From the NCBI GenBank assembly GCA_018819205.1, contig JAHJQE010000062.1, positions 1 through 42,571 of the forward strand: a stretch of DNA of 42,571 nt, written 5' to 3'. The DNA is from Gammaproteobacteria bacterium. Lineage in GTDB: Bacteria; Pseudomonadota; Gammaproteobacteria; Burkholderiales; Gallionellaceae. A program made the position numbers and the translations under genes. The notes beneath the pieces are model-generated. The model was not told where the DNA came from and did not search any database. It saw nothing but the letters and a program-made list of their open reading frames with translations. Positions 24,297 to 32,472 of the stretch are shown here, one piece after another (positions within the stretch are counted from its first letter, which is position 1; the number at the start of each line of letters is the position of its first letter).

Positions 24297-26693
24297 TTAC
24301 TTGATACAGACTGACCGCACCTGATGGATATCAGTGATCCCCTGCAATACCTTCTCTATGCCGTCCTGCTTCAATGTACGCATACCCTCCTCCAGCGCGA
24401 TGGCGAACAGCTCCGCCACACGAGCGTGCTCCTGAATGGCCTTCTTCACTGGATCGGTGCCGATCAGCAGTTCGTGCAAACCTACACGACCCGCATAACC
24501 GGTGTTTGAGCATTTTTCGCAACCGACTTTTTCATACAGTGTGATCTGCCCTTTGTCATCACCAAACAGCTTCAGCCATTCTGCGTACAAGGTTTTGCTT
24601 GCGGCACCAGCATCCTTCTTCCATGTCTCGGTGCTCTTGAGCTCCTCGGCATACTCGGCCAGCAGTGCCTTGAGATCGTCCTGTGTGGCGATATGCGGCT
24701 TCTTGCAATGCTTGCACAGGCGTTTTGCCAGACGCTGCGCCAGAATGCCCAGCAATGCATCGGCGAAGTTGAACGGATCCATACCCATGTCCAGCAGACG
24801 GATGATGGATTCCGGCGCACTGTTGGTGTGCAGGGTAGCGAACACCAGGTGACCGGTGAGCGAGGCTTCGATGCCGGTGGAGACGGTCTCCTTGTCGCGC
24901 ATCTCACCGACCATGATCACATCCGGATCGGCACGCAGGAAGGCGCGCATGATGGTAGCGAAATCCAGGCCTGCCTTCTTGTTGATCTGAACCTGGCGCA
25001 AGCCCTTTTGCGTGATCTCAACCGGATCTTCCGCCGTCCATATCTTGGTATCGGGCGTGTTGATGTGCTTCAGGATGGAGTGCAGCGTGGTGGTCTTACC
25101 GGAACCGGTCGGGCCGCATACGAAAAACAGACCATAGGGTTTGGCAACTGTCTTTTTGATCAACTCCAGATTGCGCTCCGAGAAGCCCATCTTGTCCAGC
25201 GGAATGGGTTCGCCTGAGGCGAGGATACGCATCACCACGTCTTCCACACCGCCCTGTGAAGGGATGGTCGCCACACGCAGCTCGATATCCAGCGGGCCGA
25301 ATTTCTTGAATTTGATCTTGCCATCCTGCGGACGGCGCTTCTCCGAAATATCCAGATCGCACATGATCTTGAGACGGGTGACCAAGGCATTGCGATAGGT
25401 GGATGGGATCTCGATGTAGTTCAGCAACGATCCATCCTTGCGCACCCGGATCTGCGTCTTCATCTTGCCGGGGCCGGGCTCGATGTGAATATCGGATGCC
25501 CCCATCTTGTAGGCGTCGACGATGATCTTGTTGACCAGCTTGACCAGCTCGTTGTCTGCCGCAGCATTCAGGTCGTCCTGATTGACACCACTGAGTTCTT
25601 CATCTTCGTCACCGCCTAATGAGGTGAGCAGATCGTCCACTGAAGAGTCGTCCATGGTACCGAAGACACCGGTTCCTTCTCCTGCCGTACTGCCGCCACC
25701 ATAGAAATGGTCCAGCGTCATCTTGAATTCGCGCTGGGAACAGACTTTGTAGATCAGGCGATTCTTGGGGAAAATGTTGTTGACGACGCGGGAGGCCTGT
25801 ATCCGCTCAGGGTCGGTAGTCAGAATGACCAACCCCTCCGGGGTGTCGTCGATGGGGACCCAGTGGCTGCTTTCCACATACTCCCGGCGCAGGTTGCGCA
25901 GCAACTCGCTCGGCTTGACCCTGTCCGCGAGGAACGGCTCATAAGGAACGCTGAAGAATTTCGAGAGTGCATTACCCAGTGCATCCAGCTTGATCTGAAA
26001 CTCGTCGATCAGCACATTCTCGATATCCACGCCCTTGCGCCGCGCAGTACGTGTGGCAAGCTCGAATTCTGCCGCCGACATGACGGCATCCGCCACCAGA
26101 TAGTCATATTTGGTCTTGATGGCACCGCTCTGCTGTTGACGTTGTCGCAAAGCCACGGCCAGCGTCTGTGCCAGCTCCTTCACGCCCTCCTCGACCATGC
26201 TCGGGAACGGTACGCCAGCTTTGTTGTTGATGACTTGCATCACCCCGACCAGTTCGCCACCTTCGTCCACGATAGGTGCGACCAGCATGTGCTTGGTACG
26301 ATAGCCGGTTCGTTTGTCCACATCCTGCAGGAAGCGCAAGGTACCGCTATGGGCCGCGAGCTCCTGCTGGTCGTATACATCCTTGATGTTGAGCAATTTC
26401 TTGTTCACGGCACTGAAGCCCGCGATACTTTGCTCGGCGATGGGCAGTTTCAGATCCTTGAACGAATTCAGGCCGGTTTTGACTTTTGAAACCAGTGAAG
26501 CCTTGTCATCGCCCACGACATAGATAGTCAAACGGTCAGCATTGAACAGGGCGCAGATATCCTTGCTGACATCCAGCATGATCTCGTCGATGTTGCTGGT
26601 CGCGTGGATCTTGTTGGTGACGTGATTTAGGTTCTTGGTGAACTCAAGCCGCACACTCATTTCATTCGGGTTGCCTTGCACAGGACTATTCAT
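24297..26693 (-). CDS. PilB/GspE-type secretion ATPase with N-terminal GAF domain
   Basis: The 798-residue protein has a GAF domain (about 12-188), a T2SSE-N (MshEN-like) domain (about 195-330), an acidic linker (345-380) and an AAA-type motor domain (about 380-798). Walker A is GPTGSGKT (527-534), the Asp box is TAEDPVE, Walker B is in ADPDVIMVGEMRD, and the His box is HTNSAPES. The zinc motifs are C660/C663 and C725/C728. The MshEN-like part lacks the Arg and Gln used by MshE to bind c-di-GMP. Motors of this class power type IV pilus extension or type II secretion, but none of the usual pilC/pilD genes adjoin it. A GAF domain here is unusual. Confidence 0.88.
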   Translation of the reverse strand: MNSPVQGNPNEMSVRLEFTKNLNHVTNKIHATSNIDEIMLDVSKDICALFNADRLTIYVVGDDKASLVSKVKTGLNSFKDLKLPIAEQSIAGFSAVNKKLLNIKDVYDQQELAAHSGTLRFLQDVDKRTGYRTKHMLVAPIVDEGGELVGVMQVINNKAGVPFPSMVEEGVKELAQTLAVALRQRQQQSGAIKTKYDYLVADAVMSAAEFELATRTARRKGVDIENVLIDEFQIKLDALGNALSKFFSVPYEPFLADRVKPSELLRNLRREYVESSHWVPIDDTPEGLVILTTDPERIQASRVVNNIFPKNRLIYKVCSQREFKMTLDHFYGGGSTAGEGTGVFGTMDDSSVDDLLTSLGGDEDEELSGVNQDDLNAAADNELVKLVNKIIVDAYKMGASDIHIEPGPGKMKTQIRVRKDGSLLNYIEIPSTYRNALVTRLKIMCDLDISEKRRPQDGKIKFKKFGPLDIELRVATIPSQGGVEDVVMRILASGEPIPLDKMGFSERNLELIKKTVAKPYGLFFVCGPTGSGKTTTLHSILKHINTPDTKIWTAEDPVEITQKGLRQVQINKKAGLDFATIMRAFLRADPDVIMVGEMRDKETVSTGIEASLTGHLVFATLHTNSAPESIIRLLDMGMDPFNFADALLGILAQRLAKRLCKHCKKPHIATQDDLKALLAEYAEELKSTETWKKDAGAASKTLYAEWLKLFGDDKGQITLYEKVGCEKCSNTGYAGRVGLHELLIGTDPVKKAIQEHARVAELFAIALEEGMRTLKQDGIEKVLQGITDIHQVRSVCIK

Positions 26694-26704
26694 TTCCTCT
26701 CCTC

Positions 26705-27781
26705 TTACTGCTGAAGTGCCTTGGGCACCGACCAGAGGCCGTTTTCCAGCACGTATACGTCATAACCGGCCTGCGCCAGGATGAAAGCTGCAGCCGCGCT
26801 GCGGCGGCCACTCTGACAATAGCAAATATAGGGCGTCACCTTGCTCAACACGCCGATCGCATTGCGGATGTCATTGAGCGGCACGTTGATGGCGCCTGGC
26901 AACTTGTCGTAGCGGTACTCGGGAGGATGGCGCACATCAAGCCATACCGCCCCCTGCTTAACTTTTTGTTTGGCGTCCTCGAAGGATATGCGATGCAGCA
27001 ATGGCTCTTGCATCAGCTCCAGAAAATCCTGTTTCTTCAGTCGCAAGAGCACGCCATTGCTGCGCATGGTCACCGTGGCGTTGCGCTTGGTATCCGAGAT
27101 CAGAGCTTCTTCACCGAACACGTCACCCGCCTTCAGTTCCGCCAATACCAGATGGGCGCCGCCGACCAGCCGTGTGACCTGCGCGCGTCCGCTCTCTATC
27201 AGGTAATAGTAGTCACCCTCCTCGCCTTCGCGGATGATCACATCTTTTTCCCATACCGCTATTGCTTCTACGCGATTGAGCAATTTTCCGATATTGGCTG
27301 GCGGCAGATGAGCGAAAGGTCCGTGATTGAGGTTCTCGGCGCTGAACATGCCCGAATTGAGCAAACGACGTACCGCCGCATCGGTGCCACCTTTGTCGAT
27401 CTTCGGCTTGATGTCGTCATGGCTGGCAAACTGGTCCCAGGTCACCATGCGATCCAGCAGATCATCGTCCACACGCAGCAGCATTACATTGCTCAACGCA
27501 CGTGCATTGCGGATATCGGGTTGACGCTTGCCTATCGGGTGACGAGCCCACTCCGAATCCGCACGCATGATCACTTTGTTGTCATCCGCATAATCAAGTT
27601 CGATCTCTCCGCGCAGAAGATAGACTGACTGCCCCAACAGCGGTCGACTCTCGAATGGATTCTGCCCAGGCAGCACACTCTCGACGTGGCAATAATCCAG
27701 CAATTCACGCAGGCGTGCAGGGCTGAAGCTGGAGATGGGCTCCAAAGCAGCAAGTACTCGTATATCCAGTATGTCGTTCAT
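26705..27781 (-). CDS. Tandem cyclic-nucleotide-binding-domain protein with C-terminal rhodanese domain
   Basis: The 358-residue protein has a degenerate first CNB domain (about 12-120), a second well-kept CNB domain (about 150-262) and a rhodanese domain (268-355). The second phosphate-binding cassette reads GDVFGEEALISDTKRNATV, with E224 and R233 in place, so it may bind cAMP or cGMP. The rhodanese active loop is YCQSGRRS with C322, so sulfur transfer is possible. No DNA-binding domain is present. It sits between the cyclic-nucleotide phosphodiesterase gene (12 bases) and the GAF-ATPase gene (11 bases), and is the likely cAMP reader of this operon. Confidence 0.85.
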   Translation of the reverse strand: MNDILDIRVLAALEPISSFSPARLRELLDYCHVESVLPGQNPFESRPLLGQSVYLLRGEIELDYADDNKVIMRADSEWARHPIGKRQPDIRNARALSNVMLLRVDDDLLDRMVTWDQFASHDDIKPKIDKGGTDAAVRRLLNSGMFSAENLNHGPFAHLPPANIGKLLNRVEAIAVWEKDVIIREGEEGDYYYLIESGRAQVTRLVGGAHLVLAELKAGDVFGEEALISDTKRNATVTMRSNGVLLRLKKQDFLELMQEPLLHRISFEDAKQKVKQGAVWLDVRHPPEYRYDKLPGAINVPLNDIRNAIGVLSKVTPYICYCQSGRRSAAAAFILAQAGYDVYVLENGLWSVPKALQQ

Positions 27782-27793
27782 ATCTTCAATCGC

Positions 27794-28558
27794 TCAGAAT
27801 TCGAACGTCTGTCCATTCTGCAAAATCCTCGGATTCACACCCTGCACTCTTTCGCTGATCTCGCGCATGGTCAGCTCCACCTCGCCCGGTTTCAGATGAG
27901 TGATGAATATCTCGGGATCGAGCTTCAGCTTCTTGAGTTCATCCGCCAGCATGCTGGGACAAAGATGTTTCGAAAGCACAGCCAGTTCTTTTTCCGCATC
28001 GGAGAACGCCGTCTCAACGATCAAATAACGCAGGTTCGGTATTCGATTCACGGCCTCCCACAACTCATTACAAGTAGTGGTATCACCACTGAACGCCAGA
28101 CTCGCCTGACCACTGTCGATACGGAAGCCGACTGCGGGCACCACATGATTGACGGGGAGCGGAGTCAGCTTGCGACCACCAATATCTACCGTTTCGCCCA
28201 CCTTGATCTCTTCATAGCGCATCACGGGTTGGTGAAGATTCGGAATCTCAGCAAAATCCGGCCATATCTCCCAGTTGAATACGTGCTGCTGCAAAATGGC
28301 CATCGTTTCCGCAGTCGCATGGATAAGCAACGGTTTGTCCCGCATGAAGCCGACGCTATCCACCAACAAGGGCAGGCAGGCGATATGGTCAAGGTGGGAG
28401 TGGGTCACGAACACGTGATCGATCACGCTCATCTCGGCCAGACTCAGATCCCCCAATCCGGTTCCGGCATCGATCAGTACATCATGATCGATCAGCAGCG
28501 AAGTGGTGCGAAAATTGCCACCGATCCCACCGCTACATCCAAGCACGCGTAGTTTCAT
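27794..28558 (-). CDS. Metallo-beta-lactamase-fold cyclic-nucleotide phosphodiesterase-like protein (PDE class II)
   Basis: A 254-residue MBL-fold hydrolase starting MKLRVLGCSGGIGG. The metal site is THSHLDH (H53, H55, D57, H58), with FSGDTTT and ITHLKPGE giving later ligands. The layout and the ITHLKPG ending resemble class II cAMP phosphodiesterases (CpdP, yeast PDE1) more than beta-lactamases or RNase Z. It lies 11 bases after the adenylate cyclase gene and just before a CNB protein, which strongly supports cAMP as substrate. There is no signal peptide. RNase Z-like activity is the alternative. Confidence 0.8.
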   Translation of the reverse strand: MKLRVLGCSGGIGGNFRTTSLLIDHDVLIDAGTGLGDLSLAEMSVIDHVFVTHSHLDHIACLPLLVDSVGFMRDKPLLIHATAETMAILQQHVFNWEIWPDFAEIPNLHQPVMRYEEIKVGETVDIGGRKLTPLPVNHVVPAVGFRIDSGQASLAFSGDTTTCNELWEAVNRIPNLRYLIVETAFSDAEKELAVLSKHLCPSMLADELKKLKLDPEIFITHLKPGEVELTMREISERVQGVNPRILQNGQTFEF

Positions 28559-28569
28559 TGTCAGTCAGC

Positions 28570-30801
28570 TCATTTCGTTTTGAAGGTGAACGCACCATCC
28601 CAGTTTTCACCAGGTGGATTGTTGCGGTAATACGCCACTCGCTCTGCGTAGACCCGGTACAGTTTGCAGTCCGGAGACATGTTCTGCAGACTCAGCAATT
28701 CCAGTTCCGCCTTGTCCCAGTCCTGCTTGCGATAGGCACGCAAGGCCTGATGGAACAGTTTCATCTCGTCAAGTACGCCTTTATCAACTTCGCCATTCAG
28801 TCCCAGCGGCTCGAAGATCGCGACCGGCTTTTCCTTGCCTTTGACACGTACCATATCCACCTCGCGGTAGACGATTTGCGGCGTAGCCAGTTTGGTCGTC
28901 TCGCCCACCAGGATCAGTGCCCCGTATTCCTTGGTGATCCCCTCCAGTCGAGATGCCAGGTTCACGGCATCGCCCATCACCGTATAAGCCACACGCACCT
29001 CTGAACCCATGTTTCCGACACTGACACGCCCTGTGTTCACGCCCACACCGACACGGATCTCCGGCCAGCCACGTGCTTTTAGCTGGGGTTGCAGATCGGC
29101 CAATGTGCGCTGCATCTCCATACCTGCCAGCACGGCATGGTACGCATGTTCCATGTCCGGCAGCGGCGCGCCCCAGAATGCCATGATACAGTCGCCCATG
29201 TATTTATCAATCGTGCCACGCTGCCTATAGATGACGCGCGACAGCGGGGTGAGGAACTCGTTCATCAGCTGCGAAAGTTCCTTGGGATCCAGCCCCTCCG
29301 AGATGGTGGTAAAGCTGCGCACATCGGAGAACAGGATGGTCATCTCCCGGCTATCCCCTTCCATGGAGACACTTTCAGGGTGTTTCGCCATCTCGTCCAC
29401 CAGTTCGCCAGGCACATACTGTCCGAACAAGCCGGTTATCTGACGCTTGGCGCGCGATTCGACGAAATATCCGAAACTCATGTTCAGTGCGAACAAGGCG
29501 AGGATGATCAGCACCCCACCGGCCATCGGCATGGCAAGATCGGCATAGTTCCAGAGCGACAGATTCAAAGAGACATCGCCCGCCAGGAACAGCAGCGATA
29601 GCAACATGCCTCGCACCGGACTCAACAGCGGCAGCAACACGCTCAGGCTGATACCGATGAACAACATCAAGACTACATTCGCTCCAAGCATGTAGGGGGG
29701 ATGTTGTTTGATATCCTGATTGAGGATGCCGCTGATCATGTTCGCGTGCACCTCCACACCGGGGTAGACCTCTCCGACGGGCGTGCTCCGCATATCCATC
29801 AAGCCGGGAGCTGAAGTGCCCACCAGCACGATCTTGTTTTGCAGTGCTGCCAGTTCAGTCTTGTCGTGCAGAACATCGGTCACCGAAATGTACTTGAACG
29901 TATTGCGCTTGCCGCGATAGGGGATCAAGGCACTCACCTCGGCATCAACCGGTATGGTCAATCCGCCTTGAGCTGATTCCAGCGTCAACCATTCCAGGCC
30001 GCCGTAACCCTGGTTTTGCTCTCCCGCAAAACCAGGCACCAGCCTGGGCATATCCAGCACGCTACGCACGACTGCAAGCGACAGGGATTCGTAAATCTGG
30101 CCGTCGTATTCGACCAGCATGGGGATCCGTCGAACTACACCGTCAAAATCCACCAAGGGATTGAAGTGGCCAGCGGATGCGGAACTCGACTGCAACTCAT
30201 TCAGATTGCCGCCATATCCGTCCCATGTTGCCAATCCAATTGCTCTACCGCGGAAAACATCAGCCGGAAACACCGGGGCAGGCAACGCGCCTGATTTGCT
30301 CGACGGCATTCCGTTCTCACTGTTGCTGAAATAATAGCCGAGGACGACCTTGCGCGCTTTGAGCTTTTCCGCAAACAAGGCATCGTACTGCAACGTTGGG
30401 CGGATCTGGTTCAGAACGGAGTGGAACTGCTGGACATCGCGGAATTGTTTTTCACCCAGGGCTTGCAGAACGTTCAAACCGGAACTGTTGTCCGGTTCGG
30501 CGAATACGACGTCGAAGCCGACAGCTGCCACACTGTACTTGTCGAACAGCGAGTCCATCAGTCTCGCCATCTTGTCTCTGCTCCAGGGCCAGCGGCCTTC
30601 CTGCTTCAAGCTCTTTTCATCGATATCCAGGATCACGATGCGATCGTCACCTTTATTCGGTAACGAAAGCCGCAGACGGTAATCATATAGCTGAGCATCG
30701 CCATATCGAACAAAGCCGAGGCGATAGACCCCTGCCGCATCGCCAAGGAACAGCAACACAGCGAGCATGCCCAACATAATCAGCAGGGCATGCTTTTTCA
30801 T
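28570..30801 (-). CDS. CHASE2-domain class III adenylate cyclase
   Basis: The 743-residue protein has an N-terminal helix, a periplasmic CHASE2 domain (about 30-365), three transmembrane helices (about 372-445) and a cytoplasmic class III cyclase domain (about 480-640). All six catalytic positions are present: metal Asp D493 (FSDVRSF) and D537 (DKYMGDC), adenine-reading K533 and T607, and transition-state N614 and R618 (NLASR). It should therefore work as a symmetric homodimer making cAMP. A helical C-terminal tail (675-730) resembles TPR. The upstream gap of 63 bases holds no clear promoter. The gene follows the FHA gene on the same strand. Confidence 0.93.
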   Translation of the reverse strand: MKKHALLIMLGMLAVLLFLGDAAGVYRLGFVRYGDAQLYDYRLRLSLPNKGDDRIVILDIDEKSLKQEGRWPWSRDKMARLMDSLFDKYSVAAVGFDVVFAEPDNSSGLNVLQALGEKQFRDVQQFHSVLNQIRPTLQYDALFAEKLKARKVVLGYYFSNSENGMPSSKSGALPAPVFPADVFRGRAIGLATWDGYGGNLNELQSSSASAGHFNPLVDFDGVVRRIPMLVEYDGQIYESLSLAVVRSVLDMPRLVPGFAGEQNQGYGGLEWLTLESAQGGLTIPVDAEVSALIPYRGKRNTFKYISVTDVLHDKTELAALQNKIVLVGTSAPGLMDMRSTPVGEVYPGVEVHANMISGILNQDIKQHPPYMLGANVVLMLFIGISLSVLLPLLSPVRGMLLSLLFLAGDVSLNLSLWNYADLAMPMAGGVLIILALFALNMSFGYFVESRAKRQITGLFGQYVPGELVDEMAKHPESVSMEGDSREMTILFSDVRSFTTISEGLDPKELSQLMNEFLTPLSRVIYRQRGTIDKYMGDCIMAFWGAPLPDMEHAYHAVLAGMEMQRTLADLQPQLKARGWPEIRVGVGVNTGRVSVGNMGSEVRVAYTVMGDAVNLASRLEGITKEYGALILVGETTKLATPQIVYREVDMVRVKGKEKPVAIFEPLGLNGEVDKGVLDEMKLFHQALRAYRKQDWDKAELELLSLQNMSPDCKLYRVYAERVAYYRNNPPGENWDGAFTFKTK

Positions 30802-30864
30802 GGTTCACTCGCAACGTAGGCGATGCTATGGAGGACGGGCGACAAGGTCATTTCGGCCCCCCTG

Positions 30865-31602
30865 TCAGTTCTTGAGGTAAAACTCCATCTTGATGCCTGC
30901 CAGCTCGATCACGTCATGGTCATTCAGTTGATGAGGTTGTTCACCTATGGAAGAGCCATTCACCAGAGGGAAACTGCCTCCCTCGACGTGAGTGATGAAA
31001 TAGCCATGAGGGCGACGCGCAAGGACAGCAACCTGCACACCCGGTTTGCCTAGCGTTGTCAGATTCTTGCTCAGCTCGAGTTCTTTGCCGAGATTGGGGC
31101 CATTCAGAATCTGAATCACCGCCACCGGAGTCGGCGCAGCGGCCGGGGAAGCGGCGGCAGACGCGGGCTTCGGTGCGGTCGCATTGTATTGTGTAGTCGA
31201 TTCGAACTTTGCCCCGGAATCCGCGACCGGCACTACAGAAGCTGCAGAAGGTTTGATAGGTGCGCGCAACACCATGGTCTTCTCGAAATCTGCTGCCGAG
31301 GTCTGTGTCGGCTGATCGTTCAGATACTTCAGCTTGTATTTTCCAATCTCGATCACGTCGTTGTTCTGCAGAAAATGCTTCTGCGTCGGCGCACCATTCA
31401 CCATCGAACCATTGGTACTGTTCAGATCCTCAAAGAAAGAGTCATTGAGGATGGTGATAACGGCGGCATGTTCACTGCTTACAGCCAGATTGTCGATAGC
31501 GATATCGTTATGCGGCTTACGCCCGATAGTGGTCCGCTCCTTGGTCAGCGGATATTCCTTGATCACCGCACCGTCCATGCTGAGTATTAATTTTGCCGGC
31601 AT
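30865..31602 (-). CDS. Protein with two FHA domains (the second degenerate)
   Basis: The 245-residue protein starts MPAKLILSMDG, with an AT-rich leader. The first FHA domain (about 5-95) keeps the phosphothreonine-binding residues: TIGRKPHNDI (Gly-Arg), SSEHA and NSTNGSMVNG. A Pro/Ala-rich linker (about 115-160) joins a second FHA-like fold (about 163-245) that lacks the Arg and SxxH but keeps LVNGSSIGE. It contains candidate Thr targets (ADFEKTMVLRA). FHA proteins read Thr-phosphorylated partners, here presumably targets of the kinase encoded two genes upstream. The frame extends 20 residues upstream without a ribosome site, so I use 31602. Confidence 0.88.
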   Translation of the reverse strand: MPAKLILSMDGAVIKEYPLTKERTTIGRKPHNDIAIDNLAVSSEHAAVITILNDSFFEDLNSTNGSMVNGAPTQKHFLQNNDVIEIGKYKLKYLNDQPTQTSAADFEKTMVLRAPIKPSAASVVPVADSGAKFESTTQYNATAPKPASAAASPAAAPTPVAVIQILNGPNLGKELELSKNLTTLGKPGVQVAVLARRPHGYFITHVEGGSFPLVNGSSIGEQPHQLNDHDVIELAGIKMEFYLKN

Positions 31603-31628
31603 TTTATTTCCCCGTATTTGCTTTTTAT

Positions 31629-32456
31629 TCAATTCCTGAACCAGGATACCAACTTCGCCCACAAGCCTCGCGGCGCAGCGTAGCCGCCCTTGATCTTTAC
31701 CAAGATGACTGACACATTGTCCCGGCCACCGTTATCGTTAGCCTGTTCGATCAACTGACTGGCCGCCAAGGGCAGATTGCCCTGCAGCATCTGTATCGTG
31801 GCACCGATATCATCATCTTCCACCATGTCATTCAGACCATCCGAGCAGAATAGATATATATCGCCCACTGCGACATCATGCACATGCACTTCAGGTACGA
31901 CATCGGCATCGATACCGACCGCCCGCGTCACCAGATTCTTGTTCTGCGACAGCCTTGCCAGCTCTTTGCTGATGACACCGCTGTCAATCTGCTCCTGCAG
32001 CAGCGAGTGATCACGCGTGACCGTCTCGAACGTCTCTCCGCGCAGACGGTACATGCGCGAATCGCCCACATGTGCCACAGCGACGCGATTGTCGTAGAAC
32101 AATCCGGCAACGATGGTGGTGCCCATGCCTGCATATTGTGGCTGACTTTGTGCAGCATTGAAGATGGAAAGATTCGCCTTCTTCACATTTTCGCGCAACA
32201 GCACGACACCAAGCTCTTCACCGCTGCCCGCATCTTTCTGTTCAGGCGAGTCAGTTTCCAGGCGGTGGCGTATCTCACTCGCCAGTACGGAGACCGCTAT
32301 CCCGCTGGCGACCTCGCCTGCGTTATAGCCTCCCATACCATCCGCCAGCACAGCCAGTCCATACTCGGCATCGAATGTGATGCTGTCCTCATTATGAGAA
32401 CGCACCATGCCAGGATTGGTTTGTCCGACGATTTCCAGTGCTTGGTTAAGCTTCAC
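31629..32456 (-). CDS. PP2C-family Ser/Thr protein phosphatase
   Basis: The 275-residue phosphatase shows all PP2C motifs: RSHNEDS, LADGMGGYNAGEVAS, GMGTTIV, AHVGDSRMYRLR, FCSDGLNDMV and GGRDNVSVILV. The Asp residues that bind the metal pair are all present. It reverses the action of the neighbouring kinase by family rule. The start is probably the GTG at 32456 (GTG AAG CTT AAC), with AGGGGGC eight bases upstream; the ATG at 32531 would overlap the kinase gene and add residues with no family match. It lies 16 bases after the kinase stop. Confidence 0.93.
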   Translation of the reverse strand: MKLNQALEIVGQTNPGMVRSHNEDSITFDAEYGLAVLADGMGGYNAGEVASGIAVSVLASEIRHRLETDSPEQKDAGSGEELGVVLLRENVKKANLSIFNAAQSQPQYAGMGTTIVAGLFYDNRVAVAHVGDSRMYRLRGETFETVTRDHSLLQEQIDSGVISKELARLSQNKNLVTRAVGIDADVVPEVHVHDVAVGDIYLFCSDGLNDMVEDDDIGATIQMLQGNLPLAASQLIEQANDNGGRDNVSVILVKIKGGYAAPRGLWAKLVSWFRN

Positions 32457-32472
32457 TCTTGCCCCCTGTCTG

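Noticed and set aside
24297-26693. c-di-GMP binding by the MshEN-like domain of the ATPase
   Set aside because: The motif Arg (RLG) and Gln positions are not present (KYDYLV and DIENVLI instead).
28570-30801. Guanylate cyclase activity of the CHASE2 cyclase
   Set aside because: The base-reading pair is K533 and T607, the adenylate-type pair, not Glu/Cys.
31603-31662. Earlier start for the FHA protein
   Set aside because: The extra 20 residues have no ribosome site and no match to FHA protein N-termini.
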